Positions 35,187 through 45,925 of a DNA stretch of 64,000 nt are shown piece by piece. This stretch comes from Morella rubra. Lineage: Eukaryota; Streptophyta; Magnoliopsida; Fagales; Myricaceae. Made by a program: the position numbers and the translations under genes. The stretch spans positions 24,995,614-25,059,613 of the forward strand of contig CM025856.1 in the NCBI GenBank assembly GCA_003952965.2. Reading direction: 5' to 3'. Position 1 is the stretch's first letter; each line of letters begins with the position of its first letter. The notes below the pieces were generated by a model. That model did no database searches and was not told the DNA's origin. It saw only the letters and a program-made list of their open reading frames with translations.

Positions 35187-36738
35187 ATCCTGGGGCGTGC
35201 GCGGGAAATGAAAACTCCTTCTCACCATGAAACTCACCGTTTTGCTTTTTTTTTTTTTTCCCTTTCCTTTATATTTTGTTTATTTTATTTTGATTTATAT
35301 AATGTTCTTTTATTCTGGTAAAGTAAAATTGTAAAGCCACATGAGCAGCTGACGTGTCAAATTAGTGTCAGATAAGAAAATAATCGAATAAAATTGGTGT
35401 CAAATTTAAAAATTTTAAAAGTACATATGTATTGTTTATGTAACAAGTACATACTTATTGCTTATATAAATATGCATATACTTAGAACTATCTATTTTTT
35501 TAAAGTCTTGTTTTATTATATAATAAATTGAATCACAATACATGTGGGTACACTTAAATACTAATACATATCACATTGTAGTAAAAAAAAAATTGTAGGT
35601 TCACTTATATAACATTGTTGTCACAATAAATTATATATATGATATGTGCTAATTAACCTAAGTACTTTATATGTATGTACCTACCTAATGACTAAATCAT
35701 AGCCTCTAAGACTATATATTAAGTTATGTACTTTAATTGCATAAGCTAATCTCACAAGATATTTTTGTTTGAAATTAAATAATATGTCCTAGTTAAATAG
35801 TATTATATTACTAATTATTCAAAATATATATGCTCATTTTAAGTATGATAGTAGATGTTTTCTAAGCTACTTAGGTTTTCTAAACAACCATGGATTATAA
35901 TTTAAAATATATCATATAACAACTTCAATTTTCACAAACTCCCTCTAATTTCATATTTTATTAAGTAGGTCTTTAAAAAAAAAATTCAAATACATGACAA
36001 AATAAAATTATATATTAAAAGGAATATAATAATATATAAAATAATTATTTACATTAAATAACTTAGAATTAATAAATAAAATTATTTTTATTACTTATAT
36101 CTATAGCAGCGTTTTTCTGTGACTGCGGCTATAGATATACCTTTAGCAGCATTTATTTTAAAAAACGTTGCAGCCTTAAAAGATGCTTTGGTTTAGTTAA
36201 AAGTTCGACATATAGCAGTATTTTTCAAAAAACACTGCTAAAAGTTGAATCTTTAGTGGCGGCTGCTATAGGTGGTTTCTAGCGGCATTTTTGAAAAAAT
36301 GCCGCTAAATGGTGTCTTTAGCGGCATTTTTAGCGACCGCCGACCGCCGCTAAAGATCAATTTTTTTGTAGTGACATAATATTATTACTAATTAAGATTC
36401 AAACTATCTTAATTATTTACATGGTAAATTCCTCTATTTTTCATTTTCATTTTCGTTTTCCATTTGCTTTATGTACGTGTTAGAAAAATAAAGCTGCCAA
36501 TGCATTAGTCAGAGAAGATTACAGAAAATACAACTTGCTAGCTAATATAATATTGTACTCGACAGTACTAGACCATGATTAGTTCAGAGTGCGTTAACCT
36601 AAACATTATTTGTAAAGCTTATGTGACCCCAGTCATTTTATTGGGTAATGACCAAATTTTGCAAGTCATAATCTATACTTACAAAATATTACAGCTTTAT
36701 GGCTAACCTTTTTCTTTTTTTCTTTTTTCTAAAAGAAG

Positions 36739-36744
36739 TATAAG
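36739..36744 (+). promoter_or_regulatory. Weakened TATA box, peptide gene D
   Basis: At the place where A-C have TATATAAG this copy has AGTATAAG, after loss of the upstream CATGCCTA stretch. The downstream AGTACAGATATCAAGACT context is kept. Confidence 0.5.
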
Positions 36745-36830
36745 AGTACAGATATCAAGACTCTATTGTGTGCTTCAAATAGAAATTTTACTCGATCAGC
36801 TGCAAGTTTCTGTTGGGCGAGAGAATTGTG

Positions 36831-37334
36831 ATGGCTGGCAAATCCATTAGAAAATTTATGGTTCTAATAATGGAGGTATTTATCCTTGCTTTCATTGGAA
36901 TGCAAATCAGTGACCAGCTTGAATGTTCTTTGTTTTCATTTTCACTTGCCATCCCGCTTACTCATGACAATTCCTATGATCTTGATGATGATAATCCTCA
37001 TAGCTCACTTGCGAATTGTCTTAGAAACAAAATTCAGAGTTGTAAGGAAAAACATCACCCTCACAGTATTAAAAAATATCGGAAGTGCATTGTTAAAGGT
37101 ATTGCAGAGTGCAGGAATATTTATAGGGATAAGCCAAAAGACCAAGAAGAGCATAAATTGTTCCGGTGCATTGAGACTTGCTTTCAAGATACTCGAAGTG
37201 AAAAAAAGAGGAAAGAAAAATATGGGCTTCCAATACGTGTTTTTCATCTTCCAGCCTGTTTAGAACACTGTTGGAAGCAGCATGAAAAGGGTGATCACCA
37301 AGATGTATTCCACGTCACTGAATCAGATCCATGA
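36831..37334 (+). CDS. Secreted cysteine-rich protein, copy D (intact)
   Basis: 167 residues from the ATG aligned with copy B. The signal peptide is longer (KFMVLIMEVFILAFIGMQ), the acidic linker reads THDNSYDLDDDNPHSS, and all eight cysteines are present: NCLRNKIQSC, KCIVKGIAEC, RCIETC and ACLEHC. The basic linker SEKKRKEKYGLPIRVFHLPA replaces the Lys run of copy B. The ending VTESDP is shared with A. The 3' UTR intron is 37351-37731. Copies B and D are the two apparently functional members. Substitutions concentrate in linkers while the cysteine frame is constant, which suggests purifying selection on the fold; this is a visual impression, not a computed ratio. Confidence 0.75.
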   Translation: MAGKSIRKFMVLIMEVFILAFIGMQISDQLECSLFSFSLAIPLTHDNSYDLDDDNPHSSLANCLRNKIQSCKEKHHPHSIKKYRKCIVKGIAECRNIYRDKPKDQEEHKLFRCIETCFQDTRSEKKRKEKYGLPIRVFHLPACLEHCWKQHEKGDHQDVFHVTESDP

Positions 37335-37900
37335 ACTCCTATTTGACCAGGTTAAAGTGTTCCTAACTACTACTCTCTCTTCATTGAAAGATCACATGCA
37401 TATACACATGCCCTAATTATAATATTGTTCCATATGGTATGTACGAACGTAGAGTTAATTAGTTCTGGTCCAATATTTATGGATTTTGTATTTTACTCCG
37501 TTTAGATGCTGAGTACTATATATTTCATCAATTCTCATCTTAAGTTGTTAACTAAAATGATGCAAATAAAAGAAGTTTTTCTTTCCTAACTAAGCAAACA
37601 AAGATATTAATTGTTAATGTTACAGATTCCTTTGATAAATATATATACCGCCACAAAAATATTTGTCGCATAAATGATCATCAAGATTTCGTGAGATTCA
37701 TTGTCTTAATTCTTCAGTTTTCTGTTTCCAGATGAAGCCCATATGGTAGTGGCGCCGTAGAATATTTAGCCACATCGATCGACGTGGAATATGAGATATA
37801 TATGCTCTTTTATAATTAGTCAAGTTGTGGCAACCAATGCTGGAATTGGGAGCAGGCCGCAGTTCTTGGAGAACATTGTGTGAACACTAGCTGGTCGTTT

Positions 37901-38226
37901 CACGTTCAGCTATAAGGGCGATCTGTTACTTTTCCTGCTTAATTTTGAGTCATGGGATGTGAGCTAGCTGCAATTACGATACATAAAGTTTATTTCCTGA
38001 GCTGTATATATTCAACACAAGTTCCTTTGGGGTCCCAATTCCTAGCTGTAAATTGTAATTTCCTGTGTACCAGTACACTTTCCATAAACAAATAAGAGAT
38101 TTCCAACTAGTTTCTTTGATCTTACCCTAAACTGCTTAATTATGAGAAATTATGGTATTGTTCTCATTCTTGTTGGATATTGTCGATCATATGGCATGGT
38201 TGATCTTTTTTCGTGAAAAAAACTAA
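37901..38226. other. Degenerate unit-like DNA after unit D
   Basis: The stretch around 38085-38140 (AAACAAATAAGAGATTT onward) resembles the beginning of units A-C. It may be the remains of a fifth unit. No peptide gene follows. Confidence 0.35.
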
Positions 38227-38471
38227 GGAGAAAAATTGTATTTTGCATTTCTAACTTACACCTACACATTTTACAATTTACATTTCAAAGTACCAAATTT
38301 GATACATTACAGTACTACAAATTATAAATTATTTTACACTTTTGCACCTTATATTAACATCTCACCATCAAAATAATAAAAAAATTAATAGGATACATAT
38401 ATGTCACAAATTTCTTTAACTGTTAAAATAAAGCATGGAGTAGTTAGAGGGTGCAAAATATAATTTTCTCC
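38227..38471. mobile_element. Tourist-like MITE (PIF/Harbinger type)
   Basis: 245 bases. The terminal inverted repeats are GGAGAAAAATTGTATTTT and, at the other end, AAAATATAATTTTCTCC. The element is flanked on both sides by TAA (38224-38226 and 38472-38474), the 3 bp target preference of PIF/Harbinger MITEs. It is AT-rich with no coding capacity. Confidence 0.8.
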
Positions 38472-38519
38472 TAAAAATAAAGAATGTAAGCTAACATCGG
38501 ATCGGATGCTCGATCTCCA

Positions 38520-38640
38520 ATTTCATTTTCCCAAAATAGACCTCTAATTTTGATCAGTCTTACCAAGATCATTTACCGCAAATTCTCATGTCACTGGAAT
38601 AGACTTTCAACAATTTCAGTGTGAAACGTATGCCAACCGT
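38520..38640 (+). repeat. Copy of the pre-unit-B flank
   Basis: Matches 22970-23142 in several blocks in order, without the ~80 base A-rich insert seen there. Confidence 0.65.
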
Positions 38641-38685
38641 ATTGGTGCTACTAAGTATCCGGCTCCCGATTGGATCGCGCGACGT

Positions 38686-38940
38686 ATGACTTTTGAATTA
38701 ATTACAAACCACATTCTTTGAACTATATATGTCCCTTAGTTACACACTAAAAGGTAATCATCATATAATTAATAAGTTAATTAGCAATTATCATCCGAAT
38801 CTTAAGGGTTCGATTGGTATATTTACATGAACATTTGAGAAGCAAGATTCGGTCTACAAATCGGAATACTATTAATATGTTACGGTCTATTATAGTCGGC
38901 CTTGTAACGTATAAAATGTACAATTAATCGATGTAAAGAA
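38686..38940 (+). repeat. Inverted repeat, right copy (partner at 29355-29609)
   Basis: Reverse-complement match of 29355-29609 at roughly 96 percent by eye. Together the two copies bracket unit D and its insertions (9.1 kb between inner ends). Confidence 0.9.
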
Positions 38941-40477
38941 TTTCAGCAAGATATATAGATTATGATACCTCTAATTGCGAAGTGTGTACATGGCATATTG
39001 GGTGGGACGTGAACTCTAAGTAAAAGCTGCCATTGCATAGGGGCGAAGTTTCAGGAAAACATGTATTCTTGCTAGCTAGGACGTGGACTAATCGGCTTTT
39101 ATAATAAGCAATATTGTCATGATATTCGAATATATAGTCTCCATTGAAGTGTAGCATAATATCGTGTTAATAACTATTGCTTGCTTTTTAGATAAATTAA
39201 TTTTAGCCACTGATCTTTTTCGACCACGTCGTTTGCCGGTAAGCGTACCTGATCTCATACGCTCGTATTATAGATGTGGCCAGCTCATTGCAACATTTAA
39301 TTTATTTTCCAATTTTCTTTTTCCTTCTCTTTAATTAATTTGTTAAGGGAAAAAAAAAGGTCAGATTTTCGACGAGATCATCAAATCATTAAAGCATCAA
39401 TTGGCTGGAATACTTAAAATGAAGATATTCTTTGTATTTTGGTTATCCTTAATATTGTAAATCATCTATATATGGAACGAGCAAACTACGTTCATGAGAT
39501 GATAAATCTGGATCATGCATACTTTCCTAACTAATTCATTCTAATTTTCTTTTTCTTCATTTGAACTTCTATAATAAATCTTGGGTCATTTCTCTTTGGA
39601 ACGAGAACAATGTTGGTATAGTTAGCAGCTTTTAACTCAAAAAAAGCGTCTCCCTGTCGCCACAACATCTACTCGCACAATATCCTATTACGATTCCGGA
39701 TCAATAAAAAAGGGGCGCCGATGCATGCCTTCGATCGCTACCTAAGAAACATTAGGATTTACACAAATTTTCTACCTCGTGAGAATTAAGACGTCGAATA
39801 AAGCGATGCCAATCGATTGATTTTATCATTTTTTTTATGAGCAAATAATATCGTTAGTCGAGATTATAATTCTTATAGTTTTCACCGCAAGTATTATACA
39901 TGTATTGAGAAATTATTGAATCTGTACTAATTAGTTAATTAAAATTTAAATATGATTGTATGGAGTTCTAATTGTTACTATAACTATTCTTTGGGATCCT
40001 ATAATAAATACAAGGGGTAATGTCAAAGTACTCTCCCTAATTATAGGCAAAATCAATCTTGCTCTCCTAAGTTTTAATTATAATTTACCAATTCAGCGTA
40101 TAAATGCAAGGGGTAATGTCATAGTTGAGTTGAGGTCTTCTTCATAGTACCAATTCAGCATATAATTATAATTTACTAACTAATAATGTCGATCGTGACC
40201 TACGAAAAAATGTTAATCAATTGGAAAATAGTGTTAGTTGATTTCTATACTATGTCGTTTGTAAGACTTGTCAGCTAGCTCATTAATCTATATATATAAC
40301 TTCTCTCTATATTGATCTGGCCATGAATTTTACTAATTTTACAGTAGCTACCACAGATCTGCAGTCCGCAGAAGTTCTTGTTTCACATATATAATAACAG
40401 TACTATCCATAATTTGTCGTTGGCCTATGCAACAAAGAAAACGCACGGGGTACTTTATATATATGAATCGTTTACTT
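38941..40477. other. Intergenic stretch, no gene recognised
   Basis: AT-rich sequence with only short chance frames. Two small repeats of AAGGGGTAATGTCA lie near 40010 and 40110. Confidence 0.4.
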
Positions 40478-41645
40478 TGTTGGAAATTACAAAGAAGTGT
40501 TAGCCCAAGGTTGTTCTTACAAACAATCCGTCTTGATTTTGAAGATAACAAAGTTTTCAAACTTGTTTTAAGTCCTTTAAGATTTTACATTGAGATTCCT
40601 TTCCCAGATCATTACTCTTGTTAATTGATCATCTTTTATAATGCATATGTAAATGTTTTTTTAAGAACCATTGAAGTGGAAGTAGTTGTTGTTAAAACTC
40701 AAAATTTTTTATGTCTAAGTGTTGGAAGTGTCGACACATTGGACCAAGGTGTCGACACATTGGAACTAACACCCGAGAGTTTTTTTTTCAAACTAAGTGT
40801 TAAGTGTAGACACATCAGCACATACAATCATGTGTCAGACACATTGTGTTATTTTGCAGATTTCTTTGAGCAACGTCAACTTATTCAAAAAGGTATCCAA
40901 ATGTCTCAAATGACCTCCAACGGCACTCAAGCTTTACAAGAAGACCCTTGGTGCCCTAGAAGCTTTAAATAGAAGAAGATGGAGAGAGAAAAGCAAGAAG
41001 TGTGCGCCATTAACTCTTGCCCTAAATTCTAGAGAGAGAAAAAGCTTTCAAAAGAAAGAAGCTCCACCATCCAAGAAAGCTCGTACTTCCACTTGAAAAT
41101 ACTGTAGTTCTCTTGCAAATCTTGTCTCTTTGCACACCTCAGTACCTCACACTTGTTTATTCAGCTTAAAGAGCTTTACTAAGATTCTCTTTGTACCCAT
41201 TCTTGAAAAACACGTGAGTGTTTGTGAAAAACACTTGTCCTACTTGTTGGGTAGAAGAAATCCTCGAGGTTGTGAGGATTTGAGAGAGTGAGCTAAAGTG
41301 TAAGCTCAAAAACACTTGTAAAGGTTACTTAGCACCCGTGAAGCTAAGGTGTACTTACTATTTGGAAAATAGTGAAGGAAGCCCAAGGAAGTCAATAGCC
41401 TTGGGGGTGGACGTAGGCAAGTGTTGGCCGAACCACCTAAAAGATACGGTGTCATCTCTCTATCCTTATCTTCATTTACTTGTTGCAACTGTTTGTCTTT
41501 TCTCTTCATTCTCTATATTAGTCCTTGATTAAATAGATTCAGTTTTCTGCTCCTTAGATCTGTTTCGTGTATATTGGGTTTAAAAAGAAAAAGGAAGAAA
41601 AGTTTTATAAAACCCAATTCACCCCCCCTCTTGGGTTGTTTTTGA
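40478..41645 (+). mobile_element. Copia-type (SIRE/Maximus-like) LTR, solo or truncated
   Basis: Begins TGTTGGAAATTAC, with TTGATTTTGAAGATAACAAAG soon after, as in SIRE-type LTRs. It contains a GCTTTAAATAGAAG promoter-like stretch at about 40960, the phrase GGTGGACGTAGGC..GGCCGAACCACCTAAAAGATAC, and ends with the C-rich TTCACCCCCCCTCTTGGGTTG. No copia coding region was recognised beside it, so it is either a solo LTR or the remains of a larger copy. It abuts the Ty3/gypsy element. No clear 5 bp target duplication was seen. Confidence 0.6.
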
Positions 41646-42312
41646 CCCTCTCAGGTGCATGATGGAATTCTAGGGACACCAATCTGAACTGTTTCCAGTC
41701 GTCGATGTCGTGTTTTGCCATATAGCTGGCAATGGCGATGAAAACATCGAGGGGGAGGTATGGGAGCTAATTGTTCTCCGTCATTTGCACTGAAGTTGTT
41801 TTCTGACTTTTTGTTGTCATCTTTAGGATGTTTTGTTCTTCCTTGGGTGTTTGTTTTCCCTTTTATAGACGTTGTGGCCGGTGTATCCGTTTTGATCATG
41901 GCTATCGTGGCTTTGAGTACGAATTTATTTCGGAAGTCCGTAAGGTTTTCCTGAGGAAGTGCTTTGCTTGTCTTCCACGACGGTGGGTAATTTAGTAATT
42001 TGGCGTTTCTAGTCAGTTGATCGTGGTTTGGTGGGAAATTTTCGGGAGTTGCAGAAAATCTTTTGACGCGTCGCCCGTATCTGGGTGTCATTTCATTTTT
42101 AAATTAACGTCATTCCTCGGGACTGTTCAGCTATGGGTATACAGACGTCGTTTTGGAAAACTTCTTGTGGCGTTCTTTGAGACGGTGCGTCTTTGGTTTG
42201 AGGGGCTTTTTTGTCATTGTGCCTTCTCTCATTTTTGTTTCCCAATACTTCTAGACTCTTCGTCTTTCATCTTTGATCTTTTACCATTTATTCGCTTTCC
42301 TATTTTTCTACA

Positions 42313-44560
42313 ATGGCGAACGTTGGAGGTTCTTCGAGCGGTGCTGCTAGGGTTCCTAAGGCGCCTGAGAGGCGTGAGGGCCGTTGGGGCCCTAGCCAAC
42401 TGGTGGAGGTGATTTTGAAGCCTTTTACACTGAATATCATTTCCCAGGGAAACTCGTTTTCGCCTTCCGTCTGCTAACGAGACGCCCTACACTGATGGAG
42501 TAAAGGGAGAAATGTGTTTCTTCGAGGCTCCATTGAAATCTGGGGTAAGATTTCCTCTCCCTCTTAGTGTTCGAAAGATTTTGAGGTCTTTGCGTTTGTG
42601 TTGACTCAGATAGTCCCTAATGCTTGGAGGGTTTTAATGGGCTGTGCTGTTATGTGGCCGATGTATCTTGGGCTTGAATGCAACTTACTCTAAAAGGAGT
42701 TTTGTGGTTCTATACACCCATTCGTTCTACCAAAGTTGATAGATTTTGGTATTTTCGTCCTCGCAACCAAGGGGTTTCCCCGATTACTTCTTACCGGACA
42801 CCAATAAGGGTTGGCATGATCGTTATTTCTTTATGTCTGGTGTTGGATGGGAGCGTTTTCCTGGTGAGGATCGTCGAAGTGAGTCTTCCCTGTGTTGGGC
42901 TTTTGGGTCCGTCCCAGACACTATAGGAGGGACATCAAGGGTCTTACTTCGTCGGAACAGGCTCATGTGGATGCCATTCTGGAAATTGGTTCCATAGACT
43001 GGAATGCTTTGGTCTGTAGGAGAAAAGGGTTGGTTAGGGTATACCATGTCTGAACCATCCCCTAGAGCGAACCCTTCTCCTCGTTCTGAGAGAAGTCCTT
43101 GTGGGCGTCTTCCACGTGAAGATTCGAGAAAAGAGTCTTCTCGTTTTTTGGGGGTACCAAACGGAGGATTCCCAAGAGGTTGAGGGTTCTCCCATGGTCT
43201 TCTTTGAAGAAAAGAAGAACATTTCCCCCCTGGCTTCTGAGGCTAAGAAGAAGAGGCGGGAAGCTCTTTGGCTCATATGTCGTCTAAATGTGGGGCGAGC
43301 AACGTGAGTGTTCCATATTTGGGATCCTTGATTCATTTATTAGTCGTGATTTTATTGTTGTTTGGTCGTTTGTAGGTTTGAGGATGTTCCTCACGTGTTG
43401 AGCCCTACTTCTGGGGTTCGTACGGAGATACCGGTTCCTGCAGTGAAGGAAATCTGTGAGATTGGGACTCTTTGTTTAAGCATTTCATTGGTGGCTCCTT
43501 TCGTTCGTGGTGAGTTCTTTCGTCTCCTGGGGCTTCTGATCCAATTGCTGCATCGACGCCAGATTTGCTAGGAACCTTGGCAGCGGATCGCTTAGAGACT
43601 GATGAAGGGGACAGACCTATGGCTTCTTCGGGCCTTCAGCATATGGTCTTATTATCTGACTTCGCTTATTCTGGCGGATCGGATTTGCGGAAATTGCAGG
43701 TGGTGTCGAGGTGCATTCTGACGTGATTCCATCATTGGGGGCCTTGTCCTTCTTTTTGGTGATGGAATGCCTCTTTAGGAGCAACCCGTGCCTGGGGCGG
43801 TTGTTATTGGTGATTCCGGTATTCTGGCACTTGTATTGGCAAACGAGCCTACGCCAGGGTGACGTTGTGGGTGGCCCGTGTCCTTCCCGTTCCTTCGGCA
43901 GAGGTAAGGAACCCGTTACTCGTCTTCTTCCTCAGATGATGATGGAGGAGTCTGATTCCGAGCCTTCGGCGTTACCTTCGTGGCGTTCGAGACCATATGC
44001 CCAACCTCTTTGAACGAGGAGATGATGGAAGATGCATTGCGAGCCCCTCGACATGTGAAAAATTGATAGGCTCACAGCAGTCTTTCTCATTGTGTGTCGT
44101 TGGTTGCCGCTCTTGATGCGGCTGAGTTGAAGCATGACGAGGAGTTGGAATCTTCTCACTTGAAGTTGCGAAAGCTTGAAGGTGAGTTGGAGTCGCAAAG
44201 GAAACTAGTGGAGGAGCTGCGGACTGTGGCTCGCGGGGCTCATCTTCAGATGCAAACGTATGAGGCCAGGTGATGGACTTAGAACGTGACATCGCCTCTC
44301 GAGATATGAAGTTGCTGAATTAAGGTGGACTGTCGATGGGCTTGAGCAGGGGTGTGTAGACATTCGAACTTAACCTATCTCGGGAGAAAGCAGAGCTTCT
44401 GTAACGTTTGAGCAATTTTCGTGCATCTTCATCGAAAAGGGAAGAGGCATTGCAAGCTGAAGTAGTGGACCTTTGACCGTGCTATGCGCGAAGCTGTTGG
44501 TTCTTTTGCCACTGAAAAAAGAGATTTGTAGGAGGCTCGTATAGGTCTCACCCTTTGTTG
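42313..44560 (+). pseudogene. Antisense extra ORF region of the Ty3/gypsy element (fossil)
   Basis: Starts with MANVGGSSSGAARVPKAPERREGRWGPSQL. It contains text such as FPLPLSVRKILRSLRLC and IVPNAWRVLMGCAVMW, similar to the anonymous 'gypsy-type transposon' domain common in plant retroelement extra ORFs. Coiled-coil-like text (LDAAELKHDEELESSHLKLRKLEGELESQRKLVEELRT) lies near 44110-44220. It is opposite in direction to gag-pol and decayed. Confidence 0.55.
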
Positions 44561-45400
44561 ATGTGAACCTTGCCAAGAATAACGAGACCCAACAACGAAA
44601 GGGAACCCAAGATCGTTCTAGAACTGATTCGAATGGAAGACCTCGACCCGTTGTTTAGGAAAACAAGAACCTCGGTATAAGGAAGACGCCACAAACAGTG
44701 CCGTTTGATAAGTCAAGTTGAACGCCAAGAAATCCCGATAAGTTCGAGTAGTTGTTCAAAGAACCAAAGAGAATAAATCCTCAAAATTTTGATTAATCAA
44801 TGTCTACCGAATTACAAAGCAAAAACTCATATTTAAAGGGCTAAACATTACAAGTAAAATAACCCTAACATGAAACCTAATTAAACCCGAAATAAGATAA
44901 GGAAATAATTTCTAACATGCCTAAAACACACAAAGCAATTTAGGAAAATAATGCCTTGCTTGCTGGACGTCCAAAAGAAGCGCAAGCCATAAAAAGGAGG
45001 GATTTGGGCGCCTAGAGAGATCTTCTATAGAAGCTTAGCCTTGACCGGATTCTTCTAGAACTTGAATCAAGGTGACCATTCTTTGTGGCCCACGTGGATC
45101 ATGTTCAATGGGCTTCCACGAATTCGCTTGAGCCCATAACTCTTGAATAAGTCCGTTGAGTACATCCTTAACTTCTTTGCCCGTGCTCTCGTAACCGGCC
45201 CGATTGGTACTTGAACGAGATCCTTCAAAATGGACCTTGATCTCCATCATTTGTGTTGCTACGTTATCAACAGTGCTCGCTTTTCTTGGTGACCCTGTGG
45301 TTCTAGCGCGCAAATGTATTGTGTGGCTATAGTTGTGGTTGAAGTAGCTCATCTGAGGGAAGGGTGCCATTTTCAGGTTCGTAAATAAGGATGTGGCAAG
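44540..45400. mobile_element. Unclassified insert in the Ty3/gypsy element
   Basis: Sequence composition changes to A-rich here and the antisense ORF text stops. The minus strand has one open frame (45035-45370) beginning MAPFPQMSYFNHN that resembles the start of a retroelement gag, but I cannot place it in a family. Confidence 0.35.
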
Positions 45401-45654
45401 GAAATCTACAAGAAGCTTATTGAGACATTAGGAACTCGTGGAATCCACTTCCCCCTAAGGGAGGATGAGACATTGCAATAACATGCCCTTGATATTTGCT
45501 TTGATTTGGTTGTATCTTTGAACATTTACAATCTGTAGTTTATTTTTTGAACCTCGTTGTTTGTTGCTCTTTTTTATTTTCTCGTCCCGATTATTGGTTG
45601 TGCTCTGCGGCTTTCTTTCCATCATCTAGTTGAACTTCGTCCCTTTTCGTCTTT

Positions 45655-45925
45655 TATGGATGTGACTGGGAATCGAGATACTTCGTAGTCGTCTTACTCT
45701 TGAAGGGACTGAGAACCTTAGTTCTTCTAAGTTCGTGGATGCGACTGGGAACCAAGATTCTTTGAAGTCGTCTTACTCTTGGAGGGACTGGGAACCTTAG
45801 TTCTCCTAAGTCCTGGATGTGACTGGGAACCGAGGTTCTCCAAGTTGTCTTACTCTTGGAGGGACTAGGAACCTTAGTTCGCCTAAGTCGTGCGACTGGG
45901 AACCGAGGTTCTCCGAAGTCGTCTT
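45655..45925 (-). repeat. Tandem repeat of ~75 bp units in the fossil gypsy element
   Basis: Three to four imperfect units built around GGGACTGGGAACCTTAGTTC and GACTGGGAACCGAGGTTCTC, lying between integrase and the extra ORF. Confidence 0.8.

Larger units (their letters stand above)
31786..36373. mobile_element. CACTA-like element inserted in unit D, 4.6 kb, non-autonomous
   Basis: Terminal inverted repeats CACTACAAAAAAAGGG and the reverse of TTTTTTTGTAGTG frame the element, with inner arms CCTTTAGC / GCTAAAG. Subterminal arrays of AGC(A/G)GC(A/G)TTTTT-type repeats occupy about 31800-32280 and 36100-36360. Flanking triplets AAA (31783-31785) and ACA (36374-36376) fit a 3 bp target duplication. 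Unit C preserves the empty site: ATTGTAT-ACA-TAAG there, against ATTGCAT-AAA-element-ACA-TAAT here. No transposase was recognised. A Mutator-like element is nested inside. Confidence 0.88.
36374..37900 (+). repeat. Segmental duplication unit D (right part)
   Basis: Resumes directly after the CACTA-like element and matches unit C from about 27680 onward: the TTTGCTTTATGTACGTGT segment, the GTACTCGACAGTA segment, peptide gene, 3' UTR intron and the GCAGTTCTTGGAGAA end. The missing upstream part lies left of 31786. Confidence 0.85.
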
